A stretch of DNA of 64,000 bases, taken from Collinsella aerofaciens (GTDB lineage: Bacteria; Actinomycetota; Coriobacteriia; Coriobacteriales; Coriobacteriaceae). Each line of letters starts with the position of its first letter. The stretch's first letter is position 1. The stretch is from NCBI RefSeq assembly GCF_028207065.1, contig NZ_JAQLFP010000002.1, positions 1 to 64,000 of the forward strand. The letters are read 5' to 3'. A program made the position numbers and the translations under genes. Shown piece by piece: positions 20,706 through 30,440 of the stretch. The notes under the pieces were generated by a model. The model had not been told where the DNA came from, did no database searches, and was given only the letters and a program-made list of their open reading frames with translations.

Positions 20706-20739
20706 CTGCCCCTTGGTCCAGGACAAAACGGGCTGCCCG

Positions 20740-20808
20740 AATCATGGGGCGGGTCCATTTTCGGCTGTCCTCAGCTTGCCAGTTCGAAAATGGACCTGCC
20801 GCATGATT
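20740..20808. repeat. Second inverted-repeat element, about 24-bp arms
   Basis: AATCATG-GGCGGGTCCATTTTCG at 20740-20763 matches the complement of 20785-20808 at about 22 of 24 positions. It lies between the MITE-like element and the nad promoter. Confidence 0.6.
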
Positions 20809-20827
20809 GAATCTTTATTTCAACTTT

Positions 20828-20877
20828 ACACCTAGGTTTACAGCTGTCTTGTCAGCTGTAAACCTAGGTGTCATACT
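20828..20877 (+). promoter_or_regulatory. nad operon promoter with overlapping palindromic operator
   Basis: Two perfectly complementary 19-base arms (20828-20846 and 20853-20871) flank TCTTGT. A promoter overlaps it: TTGTCA at 20849-20854, 17 bases, CATACT at 20872-20877. A regulator bound here would block RNA polymerase. The last gene of the operon encodes a NiaR-type repressor, so this is the likely NiaR site. The match to NiaR is inferred from context. Confidence 0.75.
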
Positions 20878-20912
20878 AAAGCCCCAAGATTCGCCAAAAG
20901 AGAGGGGCCTTG

Positions 20913-21938
20913 ATGGCACAGAGCGCGAACATGGATGCGTCGGAGCTTGCACGCGACATTGCGGCCGGCCTGGCATCGGCAACGACGGCAACGGAGCGCG
21001 CGGCATTGGTGCCCGCAGAGCTCGTCGAGGCCATTCAGCAACTTAAAACCCAGCGCGACGCGGTGATCCTGGCGCACTATTACGTGGCGCCCGAGGTCCA
21101 GGCTGTGGCCGATTACGTCGGCGACAGCTTCTACCTGGCTAAGCTCGCCAAGAGCCTGCCGCAGCAGACCATCGTGCTGTGCGGCGTGGAGTTTATGGGC
21201 GAGAGCGCCAAGCTGCTCAACCCCACCAAGACCGTGCTGCTGCCCGAGCCGGGCGCGGACTGCCCCATGGCTCATATGGTCAAGCGCGAGACGGTCGACG
21301 CGGCGCGCGCCGAGTACGGCGACGACCTGGCCGTGGTCTGCTACGTCAACTCCACGGTCGAGATCAAGAGCTGGAGCGACGTGTGCGTCACCAGCTCCAA
21401 CGCCGTCAAGATCGTGTCCGAGCTGCCGCAGCAGCATATCCTGTTCATTCCCGACCAAAACCTCGGCCGCTTCGTAGCCGAGCAGGTGCCGCAAAAGCAC
21501 GTCATTCTCAACAACGGCTACTGCCCGCGCCATCACATCATCACCGTCGAGCAGATCGTCGACGCGACGGAGGCCCACCCCGACGCGCTCGTGCTGGCGC
21601 ACCCCGAGTGCAAGGCCGACGTCCTGGCCGAGGCCGACTACATCGGCTCCACCGCCGGCATCATCAAGTATGCCGAGGAGTCCGACGCGAGCGAGTTCAT
21701 TATCGTGACGGTTCGCGGCGTGCTCTACGAGCTCGAGCGCCGCTGCCAGGGCACCGGCAAGAAGTTCTACTTCCCCGCGGTGCAGCCCACCTGCGTCAAC
21801 ATGGACCTCATCACGCTCGAAAAGCTCGTGCGCTGCCTGGAGACGGGCGAGGGCGAGGTGCAGATCGGCGTCTCGGACGAGGCGGCAGACCAGGCCAAGC
21901 TCACGCTCGACCGCATGCTCGAGTACGCGGCGCGCTAA
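20913..21938 (+). CDS. nadA: Quinolinate synthase NadA
   Basis: The 341-residue enzyme condenses iminoaspartate with dihydroxyacetone phosphate to quinolinate, using a 4Fe-4S cluster. Family motifs: AVILAHYYVAPEVQAVADYVGDSFYLAK, IVLCGVEFMGESAKLLNP, HPECKADVLAEADYIGSTAGI and QPTCVNMDLITLEKL. The three cluster cysteines are plausible in LCGV, GYCPRHH and QPTCVN. The start is ATG 20913; a TTG one codon earlier is less likely. It is the first gene of nadA-B-C-niaR. Confidence 0.96.
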   Translation: MAQSANMDASELARDIAAGLASATTATERAALVPAELVEAIQQLKTQRDAVILAHYYVAPEVQAVADYVGDSFYLAKLAKSLPQQTIVLCGVEFMGESAKLLNPTKTVLLPEPGADCPMAHMVKRETVDAARAEYGDDLAVVCYVNSTVEIKSWSDVCVTSSNAVKIVSELPQQHILFIPDQNLGRFVAEQVPQKHVILNNGYCPRHHIITVEQIVDATEAHPDALVLAHPECKADVLAEADYIGSTAGIIKYAEESDASEFIIVTVRGVLYELERRCQGTGKKFYFPAVQPTCVNMDLITLEKLVRCLETGEGEVQIGVSDEAADQAKLTLDRMLEYAAR

Positions 21939-21994
21939 GCCAATGTGACATGAGGGGCCATCCCTTATGCCACATTACAAGGGAGAGGATTCCT

Positions 21995-23371
21995 GTGGAA
22001 ACCAAACAATACTCCGACATGGAGTGCGACGTCGTCATTGCCGGTTGCGGCGTGGCGGGCCTGTATGCGGCCCTCAACCTGCCGACGAGCACGCGCGTAA
22101 TCATGCTCTCCAAGGGCGCCGTCGACGAGTGCGATTCGATGCTCGCGCAGGGCGGTATCTGCGTGCTGCCCGAAGGCTCTGACTACGATGCCTTCTTTGA
22201 GGACACCATGCACGCCGGCCATTACGAGAACCGCCGCGAGAGTGTTGACATCATGATTCGCTCGAGCCGCTCGGTCATCAACGACCTGCTGGCGATGGGC
22301 GTGGACTTTGAGCGCAAGGCCGACGGCAGCCTCGACTTTACCCGCGAGGGTGCGCACAGCCGCCCCCGCATTGCCTTCCATGCCGACATTACGGGCAAGG
22401 AGATCACGACCAAGCTGCTCCAAGCCGTTTGCAAACTGGATAACGTGCAGATTTTGGAGCACGTGGCCATGACCGACATCCTGACGGGCGAGCGTGACGG
22501 CGCCACGGTGTGTGCCGGTGTCGTTGCCGTTCCCGTGGACGAGGACAACTCGGTTCGTCCCGCCGACGAGCTGGTAAATGCCGCCGAGGGCGCGCATGCC
22601 GGCGAGCCGTTTAAGATCCATGCCCGCCACACGCTGTGGGCGACGGGCGGCATCGGTGGCGTGTACGACCACTCGACCAACTACCCGCAGCTCACGGGCG
22701 ACGCCTGCTACATCGCTCAGGAGCATGGCATTAAGATGGAGCACCTGGACTACGTGCAGATCCACCCCACGGGTCTGTTCTCGCCGCAGCCGGGCCGCAC
22801 CTTCCTGATCAGCGAGAGCTGCCGCGGCGAGGGCGCGATTTTGCTCAACGCCGCCGGCGAGCGCTTTACCGACGAGTTGCAGCCGCGCGATGTGGTCGCC
22901 GCCGCTATTCGCGAGCAGATGAAGCAGGACGGTACCGAGCACGAGTGGCTGAGCTTTGCCCCCGTCGAGCGCGATGTGGTGACCGGGCACTTTGCCAACA
23001 TTCGCGCACGCTGCTTGGAGGACGGCCGCGACATCTTGGACGAGCCCATTCCCGTTACGCCCACGCAGCACTACTTTATGGGCGGCGTGTGGGTCGACAA
23101 GGACGGCCGCACCTCGATGCCCGAGCTCTACGCCGCGGGCGAGACGGCTTGCAACGGCGTTCACGGCAAGAATCGCCTTGCATCAAACAGCCTGCTCGAG
23201 GCGCTGGTCTGGGGTCGTCGCGCCGCGTGGTACATGCGTACCGGCGAGTCGCTGGCCGTGGAGCAGGCGGGCGATCCCGCGCTCGATGGCCGTCATCGCG
23301 CCCTGAGCGCCGACACCCTGGCAATCGATGATTTGGCCCGTGCTGCCGGCACGCAGGCCGTGGAGGAGTAG
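21995..23371 (+). CDS. nadB: L-aspartate oxidase NadB
   Basis: The 458-residue FAD enzyme oxidises aspartate to iminoaspartate for NadA. The dinucleotide-binding start is CDVVIAGCGVAGLYAALNL. ARGG-type signatures follow: MLAQGGICV, HTLWATGGIGGVYDHSTN and QIHPTGLF. The C-terminal part has YFMGGVWVDKDGRTSMPELYAAGETACNGVHGKNRLASNSLLEALVWG. It starts at a GTG (21995) with GGGAGAGG seven bases upstream. It is shorter than the E. coli enzyme because the C-terminal helical domain is abbreviated. The nadC start follows its stop by three bases. Confidence 0.95.
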   Translation: METKQYSDMECDVVIAGCGVAGLYAALNLPTSTRVIMLSKGAVDECDSMLAQGGICVLPEGSDYDAFFEDTMHAGHYENRRESVDIMIRSSRSVINDLLAMGVDFERKADGSLDFTREGAHSRPRIAFHADITGKEITTKLLQAVCKLDNVQILEHVAMTDILTGERDGATVCAGVVAVPVDEDNSVRPADELVNAAEGAHAGEPFKIHARHTLWATGGIGGVYDHSTNYPQLTGDACYIAQEHGIKMEHLDYVQIHPTGLFSPQPGRTFLISESCRGEGAILLNAAGERFTDELQPRDVVAAAIREQMKQDGTEHEWLSFAPVERDVVTGHFANIRARCLEDGRDILDEPIPVTPTQHYFMGGVWVDKDGRTSMPELYAAGETACNGVHGKNRLASNSLLEALVWGRRAAWYMRTGESLAVEQAGDPALDGRHRALSADTLAIDDLARAAGTQAVEE

Positions 23372-23374
23372 ACC

Positions 23375-24235
23375 ATGAATCCCATTACCATGAAGCTCGT
23401 CGTCGATGATCTGATTTTGCAGGCTCTGCGCGAGGACATTACCTTTGAGGACGTGAGCACGGCGAGCGTGTGCCCCACGGCGCGTCCCGCCACGGTGGAG
23501 CTTATCGCCAAGGCCGATGGCATCATCGCGGGCTTGGATGTGTTCGCCCGCACCTTTGAGCTGCTGGATTCGCAGAGCTCGGTGCTGTTTGATGTTGCCG
23601 ACGGTGACGAGGTGCACGCCGGCGACCACGTGGGCCAGGTGCGCGGCGATGCGCGCGTGCTGCTTTCGGGCGAGCGCGTGGCGCTCAACTACCTGCAGCG
23701 CATGAGCGGTATCGCTACCTATACGCACAGAATGGCAGCGGCGCTCGAGGGTACCAAGACCGTGCTCGTCGACACACGCAAGACCACGCCGGGCATGCGC
23801 GTTTTCGAGAAGGCCGCGGTCGAGATCGGCGGCGGCAGCAACCATCGCTACAACCTGTCGACAGCCGTCATGCTCAAGGACAACCACATCGATGCCGCCG
23901 GTGGCGTGACGCGCGCGATCGAGATGGCGCGCGCCCACGCGTCGTTTACCACGACGGTCGAGATTGAGTGCGAGAACCTGGACATGGTACGCGAAGCCGT
24001 GGAGGCCGGTGCCGATATCATCATGCTCGACAACATGGCCCATGACGACATGGCCGCCGCCATCGAGCTTATCGCCGGTCGCGCCAAGACCGAGTGCTCG
24101 GGCAACGTGGACGCCAGCAATATCCGCGCCCTGGCCGATCTGGGTGTCGACTATATTAGCTCGGGCGCCCTGACGCACTCTGCGCCGATCCTCGACCTCT
24201 CGCTTAAGCACCTGCGTCTGCTGGACGGTAAATAA
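23375..24235 (+). CDS. nadC: Nicotinate-nucleotide pyrophosphorylase NadC
   Basis: The 286-residue enzyme turns quinolinate plus PRPP into nicotinate mononucleotide. Typical stretches are LREDITFEDVSTASVCP, ERVALNYLQRMSGIATYTHRM, VDTRKTTPGMRVFEKAAVEIGGGSNHRYNLSTAVMLKDNHI and ISSGALTHSAPILDLSLKHL. The ribosome site lies in the end of nadB. Its TAA overlaps the niaR ATG (TAATG), so translation is coupled. Confidence 0.96.
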   Translation: MNPITMKLVVDDLILQALREDITFEDVSTASVCPTARPATVELIAKADGIIAGLDVFARTFELLDSQSSVLFDVADGDEVHAGDHVGQVRGDARVLLSGERVALNYLQRMSGIATYTHRMAAALEGTKTVLVDTRKTTPGMRVFEKAAVEIGGGSNHRYNLSTAVMLKDNHIDAAGGVTRAIEMARAHASFTTTVEIECENLDMVREAVEAGADIIMLDNMAHDDMAAAIELIAGRAKTECSGNVDASNIRALADLGVDYISSGALTHSAPILDLSLKHLRLLDGK

Positions 24236-24780
24236 TGGACGCCCGCGAGCGTCGCCGTGCCATCATGGCCGTGCTCGAGGGGGCCAAAGATCCTGTCTCG
24301 GGCAGTGCGCTTGCCCGCGAGGTGGGCGTGAGCCGTCAGGTCGTGGTGCAGGACATCGCCCTGCTGCGCGCTGACGGGCACGATATCGTCGCCACCAATC
24401 GCGGCTATGTACTACAGGAGGCCCCCAGCAGCCCCGCCGTGCCCACGCGCTTGGTCAAGGTTCGCCACAGCGTTGAGCAGGCGGGCGATGAGCTCACGAG
24501 TATCGTCGACGCCGGCGGCGCCGTGCTCAACGTGATCGTCAATCACCGCGTGTACGGTAAGATCACGGCCGACCTGGACATTCGCAATCGTCGCGATGTT
24601 GAGCGCTACCTGCACGATATCGAGAGCGGCAAGAGCTTTCCACTATTAACGGTGACGAGCGGCTATCACTTCCATCGCATTGCGGCAGAGGATGAGCAAA
24701 CCCTCGACGAGATCGAGGCCATGCTCAAGGAGAAGGGCTACCTTGCCGATTTAATGCCTTACGAGGACGATCTATCGTAG
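24235..24780 (+). CDS. niaR: NiaR-type repressor (HTH + 3H domain)
   Basis: The 181-residue protein has an N-terminal winged helix (RRRAIMAVLEGAKDPVSGSALAREVGVSRQVVVQDIALLRADG). A C-terminal 3H domain has the histidines in VRHSVEQAGDEL, VNHRVYGKI and SGYHFHRI. NiaR proteins repress NAD synthesis or niacin uptake genes with nicotinic acid as co-repressor. As the last gene of the nad operon it likely binds the palindrome at 20828-20871, giving feedback on its own synthesis. It overlaps nadC by one base. Confidence 0.92.
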   Translation: MDARERRRAIMAVLEGAKDPVSGSALAREVGVSRQVVVQDIALLRADGHDIVATNRGYVLQEAPSSPAVPTRLVKVRHSVEQAGDELTSIVDAGGAVLNVIVNHRVYGKITADLDIRNRRDVERYLHDIESGKSFPLLTVTSGYHFHRIAAEDEQTLDEIEAMLKEKGYLADLMPYEDDLS

Positions 24781-24790
24781 CCGATGCTGC

Positions 24791-24888
24791 AAACGTCCCT
24801 AAGCGGCAATCTGACGTTCAATCGTCGGTCGCGTACCAAAGTACGCTTCCCTCCTCTTTCACGTCACCTTGCTCGCTTAGGGACGTTT
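24791..24888. repeat. Inverted repeat around GTCCCTAAGCG, after niaR
   Basis: AAACGTCCCTAAGCG (24791-24805) and its exact complement (24874-24888) flank a region holding a small perfect hairpin, GCGTAC-CAAA-GTACGC (24831-24846). It might end nad operon transcription. There is no T-run. Confidence 0.6.
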
Positions 24889-24934
24889 TCGCTGACGTGA
24901 GCTCAACCTGCGACGGTGCCTAATTGGTTATCCG

Positions 24935-24985
24935 CACAAAAAGGAGGCCTCCGCGGCGATGCGGAAGCCTCCTTTTTTGTGCACG
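24935..24985. terminator. Bidirectional intrinsic terminator, niaR/ferredoxin
   Basis: AAAAAGGAGGC and a matching GCCTCCTTTTTT with a GC-rich middle form a long stem, with A-run and T-run on either side. It serves the converging nad operon and ferredoxin gene. Confidence 0.85.
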
Positions 24986-25017
24986 GTGTACTTTTGAGTG
25001 TGCAAGTGGGGGAGTTG

Positions 25018-25203
25018 TTACTCCTCGACGATCTCGGTGATCGCGCCAGCGGGGCAAGCGTCCTGGCAAGCGCCACAGGCGACGCAGGAGTCCTCGTCAG
25101 CGACGGTAGCGACGTCCTGGAGCTCCAGAACGCCAGCGGGGCAGGAGTCGACGCAAACGCCACAAGCGATGCACTCGTCGGCATCAATTACGGGATGAGC
25201 CAT
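25018..25203 (-). CDS. 2[4Fe-4S] ferredoxin
   Basis: This 61-residue clostridial-type ferredoxin has two cluster motifs: CIACGVCVDSCPAGV and CVACGACQDACPAGA. It carries low-potential electrons in the cytoplasm of anaerobes, for example to hydrogenase or pyruvate:ferredoxin oxidoreductase. The start MAHPVIDADE is at ATG 25203 behind GAGGAAA. It is a single gene ending at the bidirectional terminator. Confidence 0.95.
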   Translation of the reverse strand: MAHPVIDADECIACGVCVDSCPAGVLELQDVATVADEDSCVACGACQDACPAGAITEIVEE

Positions 25204-25429
25204 GGTAGTTTCCTCTCTGTTGACCGACGCTACAGGCGATGCGCGCCGGTTTGATTCGGGCAAAAACATACCACGGGAGCGACCGTTTGCAATACCCTCT
25301 GGCCGGCATCTTCATACCGTTCGCCGAGTATGCCAAGGTTTACTAAAAAACGCGCAGGTGGGGCCGTTGAGCTGCGCAAATGTTAGCTATAGGTGACTTG
25401 AAATATAGGGCGATTGAGCGTGCTTGCGG

Positions 25430-25490
25430 AAACCGCATCCCATTATTTGGCCGAAAAACGGGTCGAACTTTCCCCAGGGAAGCCCGGGGC
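25430..25490. repeat. Degenerate GGAAA/TTTCC palindrome, locus 2
   Basis: GGAAACCGCATCCC and, about 16 bases on, GGGTCGAACTTTCC: the same forward-reverse layout as the arrays at 8640 and 48848, with more mismatches in the variable centre. Confidence 0.6.
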
Positions 25491-25597
25491 CGCCATGTGC
25501 GCTCCCAAGCCCAAACCTCAGCCATCTCTACATAGATCTCAATAGATCTGCCGAGAACTCAAACAGTGCATCTACCTGCGCATTTGAGAACCTAAAC

Positions 25598-25648
25598 TCT
25601 CAGAGATAAGAAATCTTATATGAATTGACTTAGATTTTGTATATTCCG
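25598..25648 (+). promoter_or_regulatory. Heat-shock promoter block of the dnaK operon
   Basis: CTCAGA, AAATCTTATAT, GACTTAGATTT and TGTATA occur here in the same order and nearly the same spacing as upstream of clpB (about 34910-34948). The AAATCT...AGATTT pair is an inverted repeat. It is a good candidate for the shared -35/-10 region and the HspR operator, although it does not match the actinobacterial HAIR consensus. Confidence 0.65.
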
Positions 25649-25746
25649 GCCCATAAGGGGATACACTACATCCTGAAAGACAAGCCGAAGCGCCGCGCGA
25701 CAGATCGTCGAGGCGGCGCGAACGCAAAAGAGAGAGGGAATTTCTA

Positions 25747-27639
<1,893 letters not shown>

Positions 27640-27641
27640 TC

Positions 27642-28484
27642 ATGTCCGCCCGTAAAGCTCGCACGGAGGCGGCCGCCGCTGGCGCCGCCCCCGTTGACTC
27701 TGAGGAGAAGGACGTGAAGATTCCCGTAGAGGCCGTCGACGATACCGAGGCCAACGAGGCCGAGGCCGCCGAGGCTGCCGAGAACCAGGTAGAGGATTCC
27801 AACAAGGAGGCGACGATGACCGAGGACGAGATGGTGGAAGCCGCTATCCGCGCCGGTGAGGAAGCCGCCGACAACGACTTTAAGCTCAAGTTCGAGCAGG
27901 CCCAAAAGGAGCTTGCCGACGTACGCAGCGAGCTCGATGCTGCGGCAGAGGCTCAGAAGGCCGCCGAGGACAAGGCAAAGGACGCCACCGAGCGTACCGC
28001 CCGTCTGCAGGCCGACTGGGAGAACTTCCGTCGCCGCACCGCCAGCGAGCGTATCGCCGAGCGCGAGCGCGCGACCGAGAAGCTTGTCACCGCGCTGTTG
28101 CCGGTGGTTGACGATATCGAGCGTGCAATCGACCATGCCCGTAGCCAGGAGCTTTCCGACGACTTTAAGCAGTTCGTCGATGGCGTTGATGCGGTGCATG
28201 CCAAGCTGCTCGATGTGTTTGCGCACGAGGGCGTTGAGCCCATCGACCCCAAGGGCGAGGCGTTCGATCCGCTCGAGCACCAGGCCGTGGGGCGTGTCGA
28301 GGACGCATCGCAGTACGACGAGACCGTCAACGACGTGTACCAGAAGGGCTACCGCATGGCGGATCGCATCCTGCGCTCCGCGATGGTGACGGTGACCTAC
28401 GGTGGCGAGAAACGCCCCGCACCGGAGCCCGAAGCGGCGCCCGAGGATGCTACGGCCGATACGGCCGAGAGCACCGAGGAGTAA
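27642..28484 (+). CDS. grpE: Nucleotide exchange factor GrpE
   Basis: This 280-residue protein releases ADP from DnaK. It has a long coiled coil (KLKFEQAQKELADVRSELDAAAEAQKAAEDKAKDATERTARLQADWENFRRRTASE). The GrpE signature follows at the C-terminus (AVGRVEDASQYDETVNDVYQKGYRMADRILRSAMVTV). The acidic, low-complexity first 70 residues make it longer than typical GrpE. It begins two bases after the dnaK stop. An internal start at MTEDEMVEAA is possible. Confidence 0.93.
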   Translation: MSARKARTEAAAAGAAPVDSEEKDVKIPVEAVDDTEANEAEAAEAAENQVEDSNKEATMTEDEMVEAAIRAGEEAADNDFKLKFEQAQKELADVRSELDAAAEAQKAAEDKAKDATERTARLQADWENFRRRTASERIAERERATEKLVTALLPVVDDIERAIDHARSQELSDDFKQFVDGVDAVHAKLLDVFAHEGVEPIDPKGEAFDPLEHQAVGRVEDASQYDETVNDVYQKGYRMADRILRSAMVTVTYGGEKRPAPEPEAAPEDATADTAESTEE

Positions 28485-28491
28485 TTGAGAA

Positions 28492-28523
28492 GGGCCCCGG
28501 GGCAACACCCGGGGCCCTTTCTG
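28492..28523 (+). terminator. GC hairpin between grpE and dnaJ
   Basis: GGGCCCCGGG and its complement form a very stable stem followed by TTTCT. It may terminate part of the transcripts, or act as an RNA-processing or stabilising site that lowers dnaJ-hspR relative to dnaK-grpE. Confidence 0.7.
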
Positions 28524-28591
28524 GCCTAGTGCCATATGACAGTATGAGCCGCCGCCCGTTGAGCGGTGGATGAAACAGGAGAGGAGCTACG

Positions 28592-29557
28592 ATGGCTGCA
28601 GGCAAAACCTTCTATGACATCCTGGGCGTATCCAAGAGCGCCTCCGACAAAGAGATCAAGAGCGCGTTTCGCAAGCTCGCGCAAAAATACCACCCCGATG
28701 CCGGCGGCGACGAGGCCAAGTTCAAGGAGATTAGCGAGGCTTACGAGACGCTTTCGGACGAGAAGAAGCGCAAAGAGTACGACCAGATGCTCATGTTCGG
28801 CGGCATGCCGGGCGCGGGCGGCGCGTATGGCGGCGGCTACGGTGCCGGCGCCGGTGCGAGCGGCTGGGGCGATATCTTCGACAGCATCTTTAGCGGCAAC
28901 GGCGCCTGGGGCAGCGATTGGGGCTCGGGCTTTGCCGGGGCTGCGGGTGCTGCCGGTGCCGGCGCGGGCCGCAGCCGTGCTCGCAAGGGCGGCGACCTGT
29001 CGCTGACTGTCGACGTGACGGCCGAGGACGCGTTCCGCGGCGTGACGCACAAGGTCACCTACCGCATTCCCTCGACGGGCGAGCAGCAGACCATTACGGT
29101 CTCGGTGCCTGCGGGCGCCGTGGATGGCGGCAAGCTGCGCTACAAGCGTCGCGGCGAGTATGGCGTTGCCGGCGGCGAGCGCGGCGACCTGGTCGTGACC
29201 ACGCACGTGGAGGAGCATCCGCTGTTTAAGCGTAAAGGTGCCGACGTGACCATGGAGGTGCCGATCTCGGTCTACGAGGCGGCGCTCGGCTGCACGGTGG
29301 ATGTGCCCACACCCGGCGGCGCGACGGTTCGTCTGAAGGTGCCGGCGGGCACCCAGACGGGCAAGAAGTTCCGCTTTAAGGAGATGGGTGCGCCCGACGT
29401 TAAGCATCGCGGCCGCACGGGTGCGCTGCTCGTCGAGATCAAGGTGCAGGTCCCCACGAACCTGTCCGACGACGAGCGCGATGCCATGACCAAGCTGCGC
29501 GAGGCCGACACGCGCGACTACCGCGAGAAGGTCAACCGTTACAAGGCGACGTACTAG
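28592..29557 (+). CDS. dnaJ: J-domain co-chaperone, zinc-finger-less DnaJ (CbpA type)
   Basis: The 321-residue protein has an N-terminal J domain with HPD at 34-36. A glycine/alanine-rich linker (about 70-130) precedes two C-terminal beta domains ([40 protein letters not shown]). The four CxxCxGxG repeats of canonical DnaJ are absent. It therefore belongs to the class B/DnaJ2 type that actinobacterial dnaK operons often carry. It stimulates DnaK ATPase activity. The start is ATG 28592 after GGAGAGG. Confidence 0.93.
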   Translation: MAAGKTFYDILGVSKSASDKEIKSAFRKLAQKYHPDAGGDEAKFKEISEAYETLSDEKKRKEYDQMLMFGGMPGAGGAYGGGYGAGAGASGWGDIFDSIFSGNGAWGSDWGSGFAGAAGAAGAGAGRSRARKGGDLSLTVDVTAEDAFRGVTHKVTYRIPSTGEQQTITVSVPAGAVDGGKLRYKRRGEYGVAGGERGDLVVTTHVEEHPLFKRKGADVTMEVPISVYEAALGCTVDVPTPGGATVRLKVPAGTQTGKKFRFKEMGAPDVKHRGRTGALLVEIKVQVPTNLSDDERDAMTKLREADTRDYREKVNRYKATY

Positions 29558-29630
29558 GGCGGTTGCGTGGCCCACGGGCTGGCCGCAGGCTTATGATGGA
29601 CGATAGCGAGACGGAAAGGGGTCAGGTAGC

Positions 29631-30047
29631 ATGGCCGAGGACAATAGGAACAAACCGCTGTACATGATCAGCGTGGCGGCCGAGTTGACCGGCATGCATC
29701 CGCAGACTCTGCGCGTCTACGAGTCTAAGGGCCTGGTGAACCCCCAGCGCTCGGGCGGTAACACGCGCCTGTATTCGCGTGCCGATATCGAGCGTCTGGA
29801 GCTCATCAACCAGCTGACTGACGAGGGTATCAACCTTGCCGGCGTGGTGCGTATTCTCGATATGAAGGAGCGTGCCGAGGAGCGCGAGCGCGAGAACGAG
29901 AAGCTCCGCGCTCGCGTGCGCCAGCTCGAGGATGAGCTGCACGAGTACAAGATGCAGAAGAAGATCACCGCCCTGGCCCCGCGCGATGGCTCGGTTAACC
30001 CCGAGCAAGTCATGCGCAAGCTGCTAGGTACGGGTGGCGACTTATAG
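29631..30047 (+). CDS. hspR: Heat-shock repressor HspR (MerR family)
   Basis: The 138-residue MerR-type protein has the winged helix MISVAAELTGMHPQTLRVYESKGLVNPQRSGGNTRLYSRADIERL, followed by a coiled coil (KERAEERERENEKLRARVRQLEDELHEYK). In actinobacteria HspR with DnaK as co-repressor silences dnaK and clpB. Here it is the last gene of the dnaK operon and the same promoter block precedes clpB, which fits that scheme. It is 73 bases downstream of dnaJ. Confidence 0.93.
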   Translation: MAEDNRNKPLYMISVAAELTGMHPQTLRVYESKGLVNPQRSGGNTRLYSRADIERLELINQLTDEGINLAGVVRILDMKERAEERERENEKLRARVRQLEDELHEYKMQKKITALAPRDGSVNPEQVMRKLLGTGGDL

Positions 30048-30247
30048 TTACGCGGTTTTACCAAACCGCGTAACGGGCCGACGCTGCGCGCCGCCCAGAG
30101 CGACAATTTGTCATTCAAAGGGCAAGGCATGACCAGAAGGTCTATGCCTTGCCCTTTTCATGCCAACTTGTTCGCTCTGGACGTCGCTCGCTGTCCGTCC
30201 TCTACCTGCGGCGCTGCCTTGCTCCGGATGCGGTAGGGTAGTCATTG
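30047..30247. repeat. Dispersed structured element, copy 2
   Basis: It begins in the hspR stop codon. Hairpin A arms are 30047-30058 and 30063-30074 (loop TACC). Hairpin B is 30120-30154, again with GACC-AGAA-GGTC at its tip and TTTT after it. The outer stem pairs about 30090-30110 with about 30164-30185. Paired bases differ jointly from copy 1 at 8392. After about 30250, up to the hydratase start at 30441, I see only ordinary leader sequence. Confidence 0.8.
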
Positions 30248-30440
30248 GGGACGTTCTTAAATGACTAGTCGAAAGGGACGCTCTTGCACAAAATCTTCCG
30301 GCCTTCGACCGGCACGTCCTTTACTTTACCTAGATAAAGTGAACGCGCAGATTCGTAGCCCACTCGCAACTGTTCTATGGCACGATATTGAACGAATGTA
30401 TGCTATGCGCCCAAATTGTTTGGGCAGAGTGGGAGACAGT

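Noticed and set aside
21179..21994. Open frame extending nadB upstream by 272 codons across nadA
   Set aside because: It overlaps nadA in another frame, and the GTG at 21995 has the ribosome site and gives the normal family start.
25270..25746. CIRCE operator (TTAGCACTC-N9-GAGTGCTAA) before dnaK
   Set aside because: The sequence is not present; hspR rather than hrcA is in the operon.
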